Positions 1 through 6,802 of a DNA stretch of 34,527 nucleotides are shown here, in pieces (within the stretch, counting starts at the first letter, position 1; each line of letters opens with the position of its first letter). The notes under the pieces are model-generated. The model saw only the letters and a list, made by a program, of their open reading frames with translations. It made no database searches and was not told the origin of the DNA. Origin of the DNA: Actinobacteria bacterium HGW-Actinobacteria-5 (GTDB lineage: Bacteria; Actinomycetota; Actinomycetes; Propionibacteriales; Propionibacteriaceae); NCBI GenBank assembly GCA_002843035.1, contig PHEV01000021.1, forward strand, positions 1 through 34,527, read 5' to 3'. The position numbers were made by a program, and so were the translations under genes.

Positions 1-940
1 CCACCCGGTAGAACCGCTCGAACACCCGCTCGAGGTCGTCCGGCGCCAGACCCACGCCGGTGTCGGAGACGGTCACCAGGGCGAAGCCCCGGTCGCGCCC
101 GGCCGCCACGGTGATGCGCCCACCGGCCGGCGTCGCCCGCAGGGCATTGCCGACGAGATTCGTGACCACCTGCGCGATCCGGTCAGGGTCAGCCTCCACC
201 GGCAGCGGCTCCCCCGCCGCTGCCACGTCCAGGCCGATGCCGGCGTCCTCTGCCTGCGGACGCAGCCGCTCCGCAGCCGCGCGGGCGATCCCGCCGAGGT
301 CGCAGGGCCGCCGCTCGAGCCCGAGCCGGCCCTCCTCCGCCCGGCTGAGCGCCGACAGGTCCTCGCTCAACCGGCGCAGCCGCCGGGTCTCCTCTCCGAT
401 CTGGCCGAGGTTGTCGGTCGAGGTCGGCAGGACGCCGTCGATCATCCCCTCAACGTAGCCATCGATCACGGTCAGGGGCGTGCGCAGTTCGTGGGCCACC
501 TCCCCGAGCAGCCGGACCCGGCGCGCCTCGGTCTGCGCGAGCGCGTCCGCGAGCGTGTTCACGTCGCGGGCGAGGTCGCCCAGCTCCGGCTCGTGGGGTA
601 CCGGCGCCGGCACGTCGTAGCGGCCGCGGGCGAGTTCGCGGGTCGCTGCACGCACCGCACCGAGCGGTTTGATCACGCGGTAGGCGGCGAACACGCCGAA
701 GGCGGCGGCGGCGATCACGCCCACCGCGGCGCCGATCAGCAACGACTGGTCGACCGCGGCCGCGAACTGGTCCCGCAACACCTGGCCCTGGCCCTGGCCG
801 CGTCCGCCGGCCCACCCGGCGTGCTGGATGCTCTGGTCGAACAGTGCCGGCGCCAGCCAGCGAACGACGGCGAAGGTGGCAATGCCACCGATCACCGCAA
901 CCAGGACGTGGCTGAGCACCAGCCGCACGGTGAGCCTCAC
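1..940 (-). CDS. Sensor histidine kinase, 3' end cut off by the window edge
   Basis: Membrane histidine kinase paired with the response regulator upstream. The GTG start overlaps the regulator's TGA stop by 4 nt (GTGA), so the two are translationally coupled. About 313 codons are visible. There is an N-terminal membrane segment (about residues 7-30), a short extracytoplasmic stretch, a second membrane segment (about 66-88) and a HAMP-like linker. The HisKA motif GEVAHELRTPLTVIDGY follows, with phospho-accepting His150. The N box of the ATPase domain reads VVTNLVGNALRATP, and the visible end is the DTGVGL box plus FERFYRV. The extracytoplasmic part is only about 35 residues, so the kinase may sense within the membrane or through a partner. 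The signal is unknown. Only the last part of the ATPase domain is missing. Confidence 0.95.
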   Translation of the reverse strand, partial: MRLTVRLVLSHVLVAVIGGIATFAVVRWLAPALFDQSIQHAGWAGGRGQGQGQVLRDQFAAAVDQSLLIGAAVGVIAAAAFGVFAAYRVIKPLGAVRAATRELARGRYDVPAPVPHEPELGDLARDVNTLADALAQTEARRVRLLGEVAHELRTPLTVIDGYVEGMIDGVLPTSTDNLGQIGEETRRLRRLSEDLSALSRAEEGRLGLERRPCDLGGIARAAAERLRPQAEDAGIGLDVAAAGEPLPVEADPDRIAQVVTNLVGNALRATPAGGRITVAAGRDRGFALVTVSDTGVGLAPDDLERVFERFYRV

Positions 941-1656
941 GACGTCGCCTCCCCCGGCTTGGGGAGGAACTTGTAGCCGACGCCGCGGACGGTCCCGACG
1001 ATGCCGGGGCGGTTGGCGTCGTCGCCGAGGGCGCTGCGCAGCGTCCGGATGTGCACGTCCACGACCCGGTCGTCGCCGTAGAAGTCGTAGCCCCACACCT
1101 TCTCCAGCAGCTGGGCGCGGGAGAAGACGCGCCCCGGTGCGTCGGCGAGGGCGAGCAGCAGGTCGAAGTCGAGCGCGGACAGCTCCACGTCCGTCTCACC
1201 CACGCGCACCTCGCGGCGCTCGGGGTCGATGGTCAACCCGGAGAACCGGAGCACGGGGTCGGGCGGAGTGGCGTCCGCCGGCTCCCGGTGGACGCGGCGC
1301 AACACGGTGTTCACCCGGGCGACCACCTCCCGCGGGCTGAACGGCTTGGTCACGTAGTCGTCCGCGCCGACGTTGAGGCCGACCAGCTTGTCGACCTCCT
1401 CGGCGCGGGCCGTGACCAGGATCACGGAGACCTCGGAACGCGCCCGGATCGTCGTCAGCACCTCGAGCCCGTTCAGGTCGGGAAGGCCGACGTCGAGCAG
1501 CACCAGGTCGACCGGATCGGACGTGTCGAGCGCTCGTCGCAGAGCTTCGGCTCCGGTGTCGGCGTGCACCACGGCGAAGCCGTCGGCCTCCAGGTACGCG
1601 GCCAGGACCGTGCGGATGGCCGGCTCGTCGTCGACAACGAGGATCCGTCGCGCCAT
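937..1656 (-). CDS. OmpR/PhoB-family response regulator
   Basis: DNA-binding response regulator of 239 aa. The receiver domain occupies about residues 1-120, with the acidic pocket VVDDE near residues 7-11, phospho-acceptor Asp55 in LLDVGLPD, and the conserved Lys104 in YVTKPF. The C-terminal winged-helix effector (about 140-235) ends in the typical VVDVHIRTLRSALGDD and VRGVGYKF motifs. A good ribosome binding site (AAGGAGG) lies just before the ATG, which fixes the start. It is co-transcribed with the histidine kinase that overlaps its 3' end. The target genes are not evident. The secreted DUF2202 gene upstream points the same way but is separated by a strong terminator hairpin, so it is probably a separate unit. 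Confidence 0.96.
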   Translation of the reverse strand: MARRILVVDDEPAIRTVLAAYLEADGFAVVHADTGAEALRRALDTSDPVDLVLLDVGLPDLNGLEVLTTIRARSEVSVILVTARAEEVDKLVGLNVGADDYVTKPFSPREVVARVNTVLRRVHREPADATPPDPVLRFSGLTIDPERREVRVGETDVELSALDFDLLLALADAPGRVFSRAQLLEKVWGYDFYGDDRVVDVHIRTLRSALGDDANRPGIVGTVRGVGYKFLPKPGEATS

Positions 1657-1704
1657 GGCACTCCTCCTTCGGTTCCGATCAGCCTAGGGCGTGTCGCATC
1701 GGAC

Positions 1705-1745
1705 GGCCGGTTCGCCGGAGCGTTTCCGTCTCCGGCGAACCGGCC
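1705..1745 (-). terminator. Strong 16-bp hairpin downstream of the DUF2202 gene
   Basis: Perfect inverted repeat: arms at 1705-1720 and 1730-1745 (16 of 16 paired) with a 9-nt loop. It starts about 35 nt past the stop of the DUF2202 gene and about 50 nt before the response regulator start. There is no T-tract, which is common for actinobacterial terminators. It probably insulates the two-component operon from the upstream gene. A role as an operator is less likely because of the arm length. Confidence 0.75.
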
Positions 1746-1779
1746 CCCTCGGGGACGGGTGGCGAACCCACCCGTCGGG

Positions 1780-2526
1780 TCACCGCAGCGGGCAGGTCGC
1801 GGGCCGCACGCCCGTCCGGCCGTACCCCTGGCCGTTCGCTGGCCCCGCTCCGGCGCCTGCGCCCCGGGTCCAGGTGCCCGTTCCGCCCGTCGTGGCGTCG
1901 CTGCTCCAGCGGCGGCCGTTGCGCATCCCGGTCCCGTCCGCGGCGCCGAGCGTCTTGCCGTCGACGAGGGCGGTGAAGGCGGCGAGGTGGTTCTGCGAGC
2001 CGGCCAGCAGGTTGGTCAGCACCTGCGTGACGTCGGCGGGCAGTCCGCTCGTGGCGAGGATCTCCTTGAGGTCGGCGATGTCGGTCGTCTCAACGGTCAC
2101 TCCTGCTCCGTAGGCGTCGGTGAGCGACCCCTTCGCCTTGGCGAGCAGGTCGGCGTACAGCCTGGTCAGGTCGGCGTCCGCGTAGGTGCCGGCTGAGGAG
2201 TTCGCTGCGGGATCGGCGATCCCGTAGCGGGTCAGCAGCAGTCCGACACTCTCGAAGTGGCGCTGCTCGCTGGTGGCGATCCGGGTGAACGCTGTCGCGT
2301 TGTCCGGGTAGAGCTTCGCGATCGCCTGGTAGAGGTCGCGGGCCAGCCGCTCTTGCTCGCGCATGTAGGTGAGTTCCTTGGCCACCGCTGCGTCCACGGT
2401 GGCGGACGCGACGGGCGTCGGCGTCGGGGTCGGCGGCGCGGCCGTGGCCGCGACGGAGATGCCGAGGCCCAGTCCGAGGGTGGTGACCGCAGCGGCTGCG
2501 GTCCGGGTGATCCAGGTCCTGTTCAT
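1780..2526 (-). CDS. Secreted ferritin-like DUF2202 protein
   Basis: 248-aa exported protein. The N-terminal signal peptide (about residues 1-29) has a basic start, a hydrophobic core and an Ala-rich cleavage region ending ATAAP, followed by a Pro/Thr linker. Residues about 45-190 match the DUF2202 ferritin-like fold: a helical core with acidic and His residues in ELTYMREQERLARDLYQ, TSEQRHFESVGLLL and NHLAAFTALVDG, which could hold a di-metal centre. The last 50 residues are a low-complexity Gly/Arg/Thr tail ending in a Cys-containing segment. An AAGGAG ribosome binding site precedes the ATG. Metal or redox chemistry outside the membrane is an inference from the fold. The gene appears monocistronic. 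Confidence 0.85.
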   Translation of the reverse strand: MNRTWITRTAAAAVTTLGLGLGISVAATAAPPTPTPTPVASATVDAAVAKELTYMREQERLARDLYQAIAKLYPDNATAFTRIATSEQRHFESVGLLLTRYGIADPAANSSAGTYADADLTRLYADLLAKAKGSLTDAYGAGVTVETTDIADLKEILATSGLPADVTQVLTNLLAGSQNHLAAFTALVDGKTLGAADGTGMRNGRRWSSDATTGGTGTWTRGAGAGAGPANGQGYGRTGVRPATCPLR

Positions 2527-2645
2527 GGTGTGCTCCTTGTCCAGCGTGGTTCACCACTCACGCTAGGGAGCTGCGATGAAGGGGCCGTGGGCCGAACGTG
2601 AAGCTTGTGTGAGGGCGCGGTCGGCCCCTCGGCGAGCGGCGGGGC

Positions 2646-2911
2646 TCAGGCCGCGGCGAAGCCGCCGGCTGCCAGCCGGGCGGCGAGGGCGAGCCCTGCG
2701 GCCTTCGCCTGCTCCTGGGCGAGGGTCCTCGCGGTTGGCGCTGACTCCTCGAGGCCGTCCATGGCGGGGTTGACGCCGACGAGGGTGAGTCCTCGCTCGA
2801 CGACGGTGAGGTCTGCTCCCGGGCAAGGGGCGTCAGCTCCCGGAGCGCGCCGGGATGAGCCTCTTCCATTTCGTGGTCCACCTCGTCCTGGCAGGAGAGC
2901 CACTCTGCCAC
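2646..2911 (-). pseudogene. Small hypothetical ORF, apparently frameshifted
   Basis: Two overlapping minus-strand frames each look coding over only part of their length. From a GTG at 2911 one frame reads MAEWLSCQDEVDHEMEEAHP and continues to about TPLAREQ near 2815, then turns into Ser/Pro-rich noise. The neighbouring frame becomes plausible at the same point (DLTVVERGLTLVGVNPAMDG) and ends with an Ala-rich helix before a stop at 2646. A one-base shift would join them into an acidic, helical protein of about 88 aa. I do not recognise the family. It may be a decayed gene, a sequencing error, or two unrelated chance ORFs. Confidence 0.35.
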
Positions 2912-2966
2912 GAACGCAGAGACGCATCAGGCCCATACGGCACGCGCTGATAGCAGACGTTCCGGT

Positions 2967-3488
2967 TCAACTCCTGATGGCGGGTGGTTGGTATGACTCC
3001 CACGCGACGGTCTGTCGGAGACCCTTCGGGCCCCGTCCCGTGCCGACGCCAGTCTCCGTGAGCTCCTCTCCGGTTGAGAGCGTCACCACGACCTCGGATC
3101 TGGACCGGTAGATGCGCTCGGTCACGCGCCCGTTGATCACTGCCTCGATGATCTGGCGGGCCCGCTGAATGTCCGCGTCGCCGTACCCGAGCAGCCACGT
3201 GGCGCCGAGCCCCCCGACCTCTACCTCGAGCCAAGGTTCCCCTACCTCGAGCAACGATTCCCCGACAATCAGTAGCGCGCCACTGCCCGGGTTGCCCGGC
3301 TGCACCTCGACCATGCTGATCGCGCCCTCGTAGCAGTCCGATCTCTCGACGGACGCCCAGCTGCCAGCGAGCCCGCGCACGTGATCCTCCAGCGAGTCGA
3401 GGACTCGCTGCATTGCATCGACTGAGCCTCCGACAGCATCTCCACGAGCACGTCCGGATTCTCGTTCTCGGCGCCTTCGACGTATCAC
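2967..3488 (-). CDS. Hypothetical protein (173 aa)
   Basis: No family recognised. The frame is open further upstream, but a strong AGGAGGG ribosome binding site lies 8 nt before a GTG at 3488, which I take as the start. A second candidate is the ATG at 3413, preceded by GGAGG about 14 nt away. The first 35 residues are Arg-rich. The rest is an alternating hydrophobic/acidic domain, with SMVEVQPGNPGSGALLIVG and WLEVEVGGLGATWLLGYG suggesting beta strands, followed by a helix (DADIQRARQIIEAVINGRV) and a final strand pair. No signal peptide or membrane segment is visible. The size and fold pattern resemble small immunity-type or accessory proteins, but this is speculative. Confidence 0.6.
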   Translation of the reverse strand: MIRRRRRERESGRARGDAVGGSVDAMQRVLDSLEDHVRGLAGSWASVERSDCYEGAISMVEVQPGNPGSGALLIVGESLLEVGEPWLEVEVGGLGATWLLGYGDADIQRARQIIEAVINGRVTERIYRSRSEVVVTLSTGEELTETGVGTGRGPKGLRQTVAWESYQPPAIRS

Positions 3489-3758
3489 CGCAACGCCCTC
3501 CTGCCGCGAATAGTCGGGGCAGGCATCGCCTGCCTGCCGCGGTCGCTGTAGTGGGCAACCCGACAGCTTCCACCCAACACCGAGATTGGTCAATACCATC
3601 AGCCCGCCTGAAGCACCAGCACTCATCGACGTGGCGACCGAAGACGTCGTGCTCGGGTGAGCGCGGCCGGGGGCTACGCCCGCTCACCGCGGCAGAGGCC
3701 GATGTTGTGCCTGGCGCTGGGGCCGGCAACCTGTGCGACGCGCGTGCCATGATGGGCC

Positions 3759-4032
3759 ATGGCCAAGGTTCTTCCGCCGCCAGCGGAGCGTTTTGATCCG
3801 ATCACCGCGCGCTTGGCTGGTTCCCGGCGGTCCGCTCCACGACCCGCAGCGGGACAACGTCGATCCTGACCACGGCCAGCAGGTCAATCTGATCGGTCCG
3901 GTCCCCCCGGAACTCGCCGAACCCGACGCGCAGCCGTCACAGGATCGTGGTCGCCGGGCACGGCGTCGCTGGATGGTGCTCGCCATGGTCGTGTTGACCG
4001 TGCTGGCGATCGCCCTCGGCATCTGGTGGTGA
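3759..4032 (+). pseudogene. Small tail-anchored membrane protein, apparently split by a frameshift
   Basis: An ATG at 3759 opens MAKVLPPPAERFDPITARLA, which looks like a genuine N-terminus, but this frame stops at 3869. The neighbouring frame looks coding from about 3830 (GPLHDPQRDNVDPDHG) and runs through a Pro/Asp-rich stretch and a basic patch (RRARRRW). It ends in a clear C-terminal membrane anchor (MVLAMVVLTVLAIALGIWW). A one-base shift around 3810-3830 would join them into a protein of about 90 aa: soluble N-terminus, basic stop-transfer, tail anchor. No family recognised. If the second frame is used alone it lacks a good start. Confidence 0.4.
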
Positions 4033-4238
4033 CAATCGGGTCCGCAGCCCACCGAACCGCTCATCGGCACCTTCAACCGCGCGGGCCGCGGCGACGTCGG
4101 CTCTCTGGCGGTCATCGCGGGCGTGTTTGGGGTTACCGAGTCGCTCCGGCACCGGCTGGAGTGCCTTCGGCCTGGGCCGGACAGCCCAACCATGCTCGAG
4201 ACGGACGGGTCAGTGGCGCGTGCACTTCGGCACGACAG

Positions 4239-4271
4239 TGAATCCCGTTCTGGGATTCAAGAGAGTATCAT
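4239..4271 (+). promoter_or_regulatory. mazEF promoter with palindromic operator
   Basis: A perfect 8-bp inverted repeat TGAATCCC / GGGATTCA (4239-4246 and 4252-4259, 5-nt spacer) lies directly before a -10-like TATCAT (4266-4271), which is 6 nt from the ATG of the antitoxin. The palindrome would cover the -10/-35 spacer, the expected place for antitoxin or toxin-antitoxin complex autorepression. There is no Shine-Dalgarno sequence, so the transcript is probably leaderless. Confidence 0.65.
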
Positions 4272-4277
4272 CGACGT

Positions 4278-4511
4278 ATGAGCACTCAGATCGCAGTCCG
4301 GCTGCCCGACGACATGGTGGCCTTCCTCGACCATGCGGTAGCCCAGGGCAAAGCTGCGAGCCGTGCCGCCCTGGTTACCGCTGCGCTAGAGCGCGAGATG
4401 CGTCGACAAGCCGCCGAAGCCGACGCCACCATTCTCCTTGAGCGAGGCGCCGCCGACGACCTGGACGCCCTCGTCGACTGGACCATGCACAACGTCGAGG
4501 TCGCCGAGTAG
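4278..4511 (+). CDS. MazE-type antitoxin, ribbon-helix-helix
   Basis: 77-aa antitoxin. The N-terminus STQIAVRLPDDMVAFLDHAV is a ribbon-helix-helix DNA-binding motif (beta strand IAVRLP, then two helices through about residue 45). The acidic C-terminal tail (ADDLDALVDWTMHNVEVAE) is of the kind that wraps and blocks a MazF toxin. The toxin gene begins 1 nt after the stop. The upstream palindrome is the likely autoregulatory site. The type II toxin-antitoxin assignment is firm from order, sizes and motifs. Whether the pair is active cannot be told from sequence. Confidence 0.9.
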   Translation: MSTQIAVRLPDDMVAFLDHAVAQGKAASRAALVTAALEREMRRQAAEADATILLERGAADDLDALVDWTMHNVEVAE

Positions 4512-4512
4512 C

Positions 4513-4833
4513 GTGCGCGAGATCTGCCTGGCTCGACTGGACAAGACCCGACCGGTCGTGGTGCTCACCCGCGAGCCCGCTCGCGCGGCCATGACCAAAG
4601 TCACCGTCGCACCAATCACCTCGACCATCAAAGGGCTCAGCAGCGAAGTCGCGGTGGGTCCCAAGAACGGGCTCGACCAAGACAGCGTGATCTCGGCCGA
4701 CAACGTCGTCACAATCCCCGCGACGGCCCTCGGGCGAACCGTCGGTTACCTCACCTCCGGGCAGGACCTACTGCTCGCCCGAGCCATCATCCTTGCCTAC
4801 GACCTCGACGTTCCCCTCACCGACAACTCCTGA
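4513..4833 (+). CDS. MazF-family endoribonuclease toxin
   Basis: 106-aa toxin with GTG start one base after the antitoxin stop. Conserved MazF features are present in order: an N-terminal strand REICLARLDKTRPVVVLTRE, the VTVAPITSTIKGLSSEV segment carrying the conserved Thr/Ser and Arg-loop region, VGPKNGLDQDSVISADNV, and the closing TIPATALGRTVGYLT strand. Family members form dimers and cut mRNA, or sometimes tRNA or rRNA, at short sequences. The specificity here is unknown. The frame extends upstream of the GTG, but that would overlap most of the antitoxin's C-terminus and is unlikely. Confidence 0.93.
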   Translation: MREICLARLDKTRPVVVLTREPARAAMTKVTVAPITSTIKGLSSEVAVGPKNGLDQDSVISADNVVTIPATALGRTVGYLTSGQDLLLARAIILAYDLDVPLTDNS

Positions 4834-5087
4834 ACGAGCACGACTCTGGGGCGGGTGGGTGCGTCGGCCGGCAAACCAGCTCCTCGGCGGGCACCGGCTG
4901 ACCGCACAGGTCCAGGCGAACACCCGACTCACACCACCTTCGGCCGTGCAACCTCCAGCAGATGGCACACGACGACCAGCGACCACACAGCACACGCCAG
5001 AACCACCACCACGTGGCACGAAGACACTCGATCATCGGCCATGACCGGATATTGGCTCCGATGCTGGGCAGGATCGGCCAGCGAACC

Positions 5088-5831
5088 TCAGCCGACGGCG
5101 TGACCGACCAGGCGTCCGATCCAGTAGGTGACGCCCATCGCCAGCAGGCCCCCCACCACATTCCGCAGGATGGCCCGCGCGATCGGTGACCCACCCGCGC
5201 GGGCGCTCAGGTAGCCGGTGAGGATCAGGGCCGCGGTGACCGCCGCCACCGTCACGGGGATCTTCAGGTCGGTCGGCGAGAGCACGATCGCCAGCAGCGG
5301 CAGGACCGAGCCCACCGTGAACGAGACCGCCGACGACACCGCAGCCACCAGCGGGCTGGTCAGGTTGTCCGGATCGATGCCGAGCTCGGTCTCGGCGTGC
5401 GCGGCAAGAGCGTCGTGGTCGTGCAACTGCTCGGCCACCTTGCGCGCAAGGTCGGGGTCGAGCCCCTTCTGCTCGTACAGGCCCGCCAGCTCGGCCAGCT
5501 CCTCTTCCGGCATCTCCTCAAGCTCGCGGCGCTCCTTCTCCAGCAGCGCCCGCTCGGTGTCGCGCTGGGCGCTGACCGACACGTACTCCCCGACGGCCAT
5601 CGACAACGCGCCCGCGGTGAGTCCGGCGATGCCCGCGGTGAGGATCGGGAACGGGTCCATCGTGGCGCCGGCCACGCCGATCACGATGCCGGCAGTGGAG
5701 ACGATGCCGTCGTTCGCCCCCAGCACCGCAGCCCGCAGGCTGTTCAGCCGGGCGTGATGGGATCCGTCGGCGGCTTCGGCGGCCTGGTAGGCGGCAGGGT
5801 CGTCCCCGGCGAGCGGCTCGGTCGTCGGCAT
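5088..5831 (-). CDS. VIT1/CCC1-family iron/manganese transporter
   Basis: 247-aa membrane protein of the VIT1/CCC1 family, which moves Fe2+ or Mn2+ out of the cytoplasm in exchange for protons. The hallmark first helix NSLRAAVLGANDGIVSTAGI (about residues 30-50) and the second, LSMAVGEYVSVSAQRDTE (about 76-93), are intact. The following cytoplasmic Glu-rich helical region (KERRELEEMPEEELAEL through about 140) corresponds to the metal-binding domain. Three further membrane helices follow. An AGGAG ribosome binding site precedes the ATG, and a perfect 10-bp hairpin overlaps that site. It follows the DUF2231-cytochrome b5 gene in the same direction with a gap of about 64 nt. Confidence 0.93.
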   Translation of the reverse strand: MPTTEPLAGDDPAAYQAAEAADGSHHARLNSLRAAVLGANDGIVSTAGIVIGVAGATMDPFPILTAGIAGLTAGALSMAVGEYVSVSAQRDTERALLEKERRELEEMPEEELAELAGLYEQKGLDPDLARKVAEQLHDHDALAAHAETELGIDPDNLTSPLVAAVSSAVSFTVGSVLPLLAIVLSPTDLKIPVTVAAVTAALILTGYLSARAGGSPIARAILRNVVGGLLAMGVTYWIGRLVGHAVG

Positions 5832-5839
5832 TCAGACTC

Positions 5840-5862
5840 CTCTCGGCTGGAACAGCCGAGAG
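5840..5862 (-). promoter_or_regulatory. 10-bp hairpin overlapping the VIT ribosome binding site
   Basis: Perfect inverted repeat with arms CTCTCGGCTG (5840-5849) and CAGCCGAGAG (5853-5862) and a 3-nt loop. On the minus strand its 3' arm runs into the GAGAGGAG ribosome binding site of the VIT gene, whose ATG is 8 nt further on. No T-tract follows. It could be a protein operator, an RNA element that hides the ribosome binding site, or a weak terminator of the upstream gene. Confidence 0.6.
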
Positions 5863-5895
5863 CCTAGCCCTCGCCGGTCGTCGCCGGTCGCGCGA

Positions 5896-6690
5896 TCAGG
5901 AGAGCGGGCCGAGCAGGAAGCCCTTCAGCACCGTCTCGGGACGCGACTGGCCACCGTGCTGGCCGACGAACCCGGAAGTGCCGTCCTTGCCGCACAGCCC
6001 GAGGATGACCCGCGGTCCGCCCGGGTGCTGATTGACCCACTTGGTGAGGTCGTACACGTTGCCGTTGATGGCGCTCCAGCACGAGGACGCGTCCGCGTGC
6101 TTGGCCACGTCCGCCATCGTGTAGCTGCTGGCGCTGGCGCTCGCCGAGGCGGACGGCGTCTTCGCCGACCCGGACGCCGTCGGCGCAGCGGCCACCGACG
6201 CCTGGCCACCCGCCACAGCGGTGCCCGACCAGGCCGCTTCGGCGCCGGTGTGCCCCACGAGCACCGTGACCCCGGTGACCACCAGGGCCATCAGCGCCGC
6301 GAGCACACCGAGGATGGTCGTCGCCGCCGAACGCGGCCGTCCCCCCGAGCTGTTCCTGCGGTGCAGGACGTACCACGCAACCGCCAGCACGAGCAGCCCT
6401 ACCGACAGGAACGGCAGCTGGTCACCCCACGCAGCGTGTGTCGCCGGCATCCCCATGTGGGACGCGAGCGCCTCGCCCGACTCCTTCGCCACGAAGGCCG
6501 CAGCCGTCCCGCCCGCGAGCGCGAGCAGCGTGAGCAGGCCGTACCGATCGGCCCACTTGGGCACGATCACGAGCAGGACCAGGCCCAGCGCGGCCAGCGG
6601 CAGGAGCACGACAGCGAAGTGGACGACGAGCGGGTGGAGAGGCAGACCGGAGATCACATCGAAGAAACCGGACTCAAGGGGCGTCAGCAT
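5896..6690 (-). CDS. DUF2231 membrane domain fused to extracytoplasmic cytochrome b5-like domain
   Basis: 264-aa fusion. Residues 1-150 form a DUF2231 four-helix membrane domain beginning with the family signature LPLHPLVVHFAVVLLP and carrying further His residues (78, 85, 147) that could ligate heme. An Ala/Ser/Thr-rich linker (about 155-190) leads to a cytochrome b5-like heme domain (about 190-255) with the diagnostic NQHPGGPRVI (His222) and a second likely axial ligand, His245 in FVGQHGG. Cys204 and Cys233 could form a disulfide, fitting an extracytoplasmic location. I chose the ATG at 6690 because a TACGTT box sits 7 nt upstream. An in-frame TTG 33 nt upstream is less likely. The role is presumably membrane electron transfer; partner unknown. 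Confidence 0.85.
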   Translation of the reverse strand: MLTPLESGFFDVISGLPLHPLVVHFAVVLLPLAALGLVLLVIVPKWADRYGLLTLLALAGGTAAAFVAKESGEALASHMGMPATHAAWGDQLPFLSVGLLVLAVAWYVLHRRNSSGGRPRSAATTILGVLAALMALVVTGVTVLVGHTGAEAAWSGTAVAGGQASVAAAPTASGSAKTPSASASASASSYTMADVAKHADASSCWSAINGNVYDLTKWVNQHPGGPRVILGLCGKDGTSGFVGQHGGQSRPETVLKGFLLGPLS

Positions 6691-6697
6691 GTCACCG

Positions 6698-6714
6698 AAC
6701 GTACCGGGGGGTAC
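6698..6714 (-). promoter_or_regulatory. Putative leaderless promoter with GTACC palindrome
   Basis: On the minus strand a -10-like TACGTT (6703 to 6698) lies 7 nt before the ATG of the DUF2231-b5 gene. It overlaps a short palindrome with arms GTACC and GGTAC around four G:C pairs (6701-6714). The G/C-rich centre flanked by GTAC is loosely reminiscent of metal-sensor operators such as those of CsoR, but it is shorter than those, so that comparison is weak. Confidence 0.4.
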
Positions 6715-6802
6715 CTCAAGCAAACCTCAAGCCGGTGCCAAGCCTCGGCAAACCCCCGCGCACGGGCGTGGACGCCGCGAGGAAGACCCGTGCCGGCTCG
6801 CC

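Larger units (their letters stand above)
3489..4277. other. Stretch without a confident intact gene
   Basis: About 790 nt between the hypothetical protein and mazE. The only coding-like signal is the split small membrane-protein ORF at 3759-4032. An imperfect hairpin (arms 3656-3663 and 3681-3688, 8 bp, 17-nt loop) lies upstream of the hypothetical gene. The part from 4033 to about 4235 holds no ORF with convincing composition on either strand. With the frameshifted ORF at 2646-2911 this suggests a decaying accessory region. Confidence 0.5.

Noticed and set aside
491-1340. Plus-strand ORFs of 160-170 codons opposite the first kinase and regulator
   Set aside because: Antisense shadows of clear two-component genes, Arg/Pro/Gly-rich composition without domain motifs.
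4438-4512. Upstream start for MazF giving 131 aa
   Set aside because: It would overlap most of the antitoxin's C-terminus; the GTG one base after the antitoxin stop begins exactly at the conserved MazF N-terminus.
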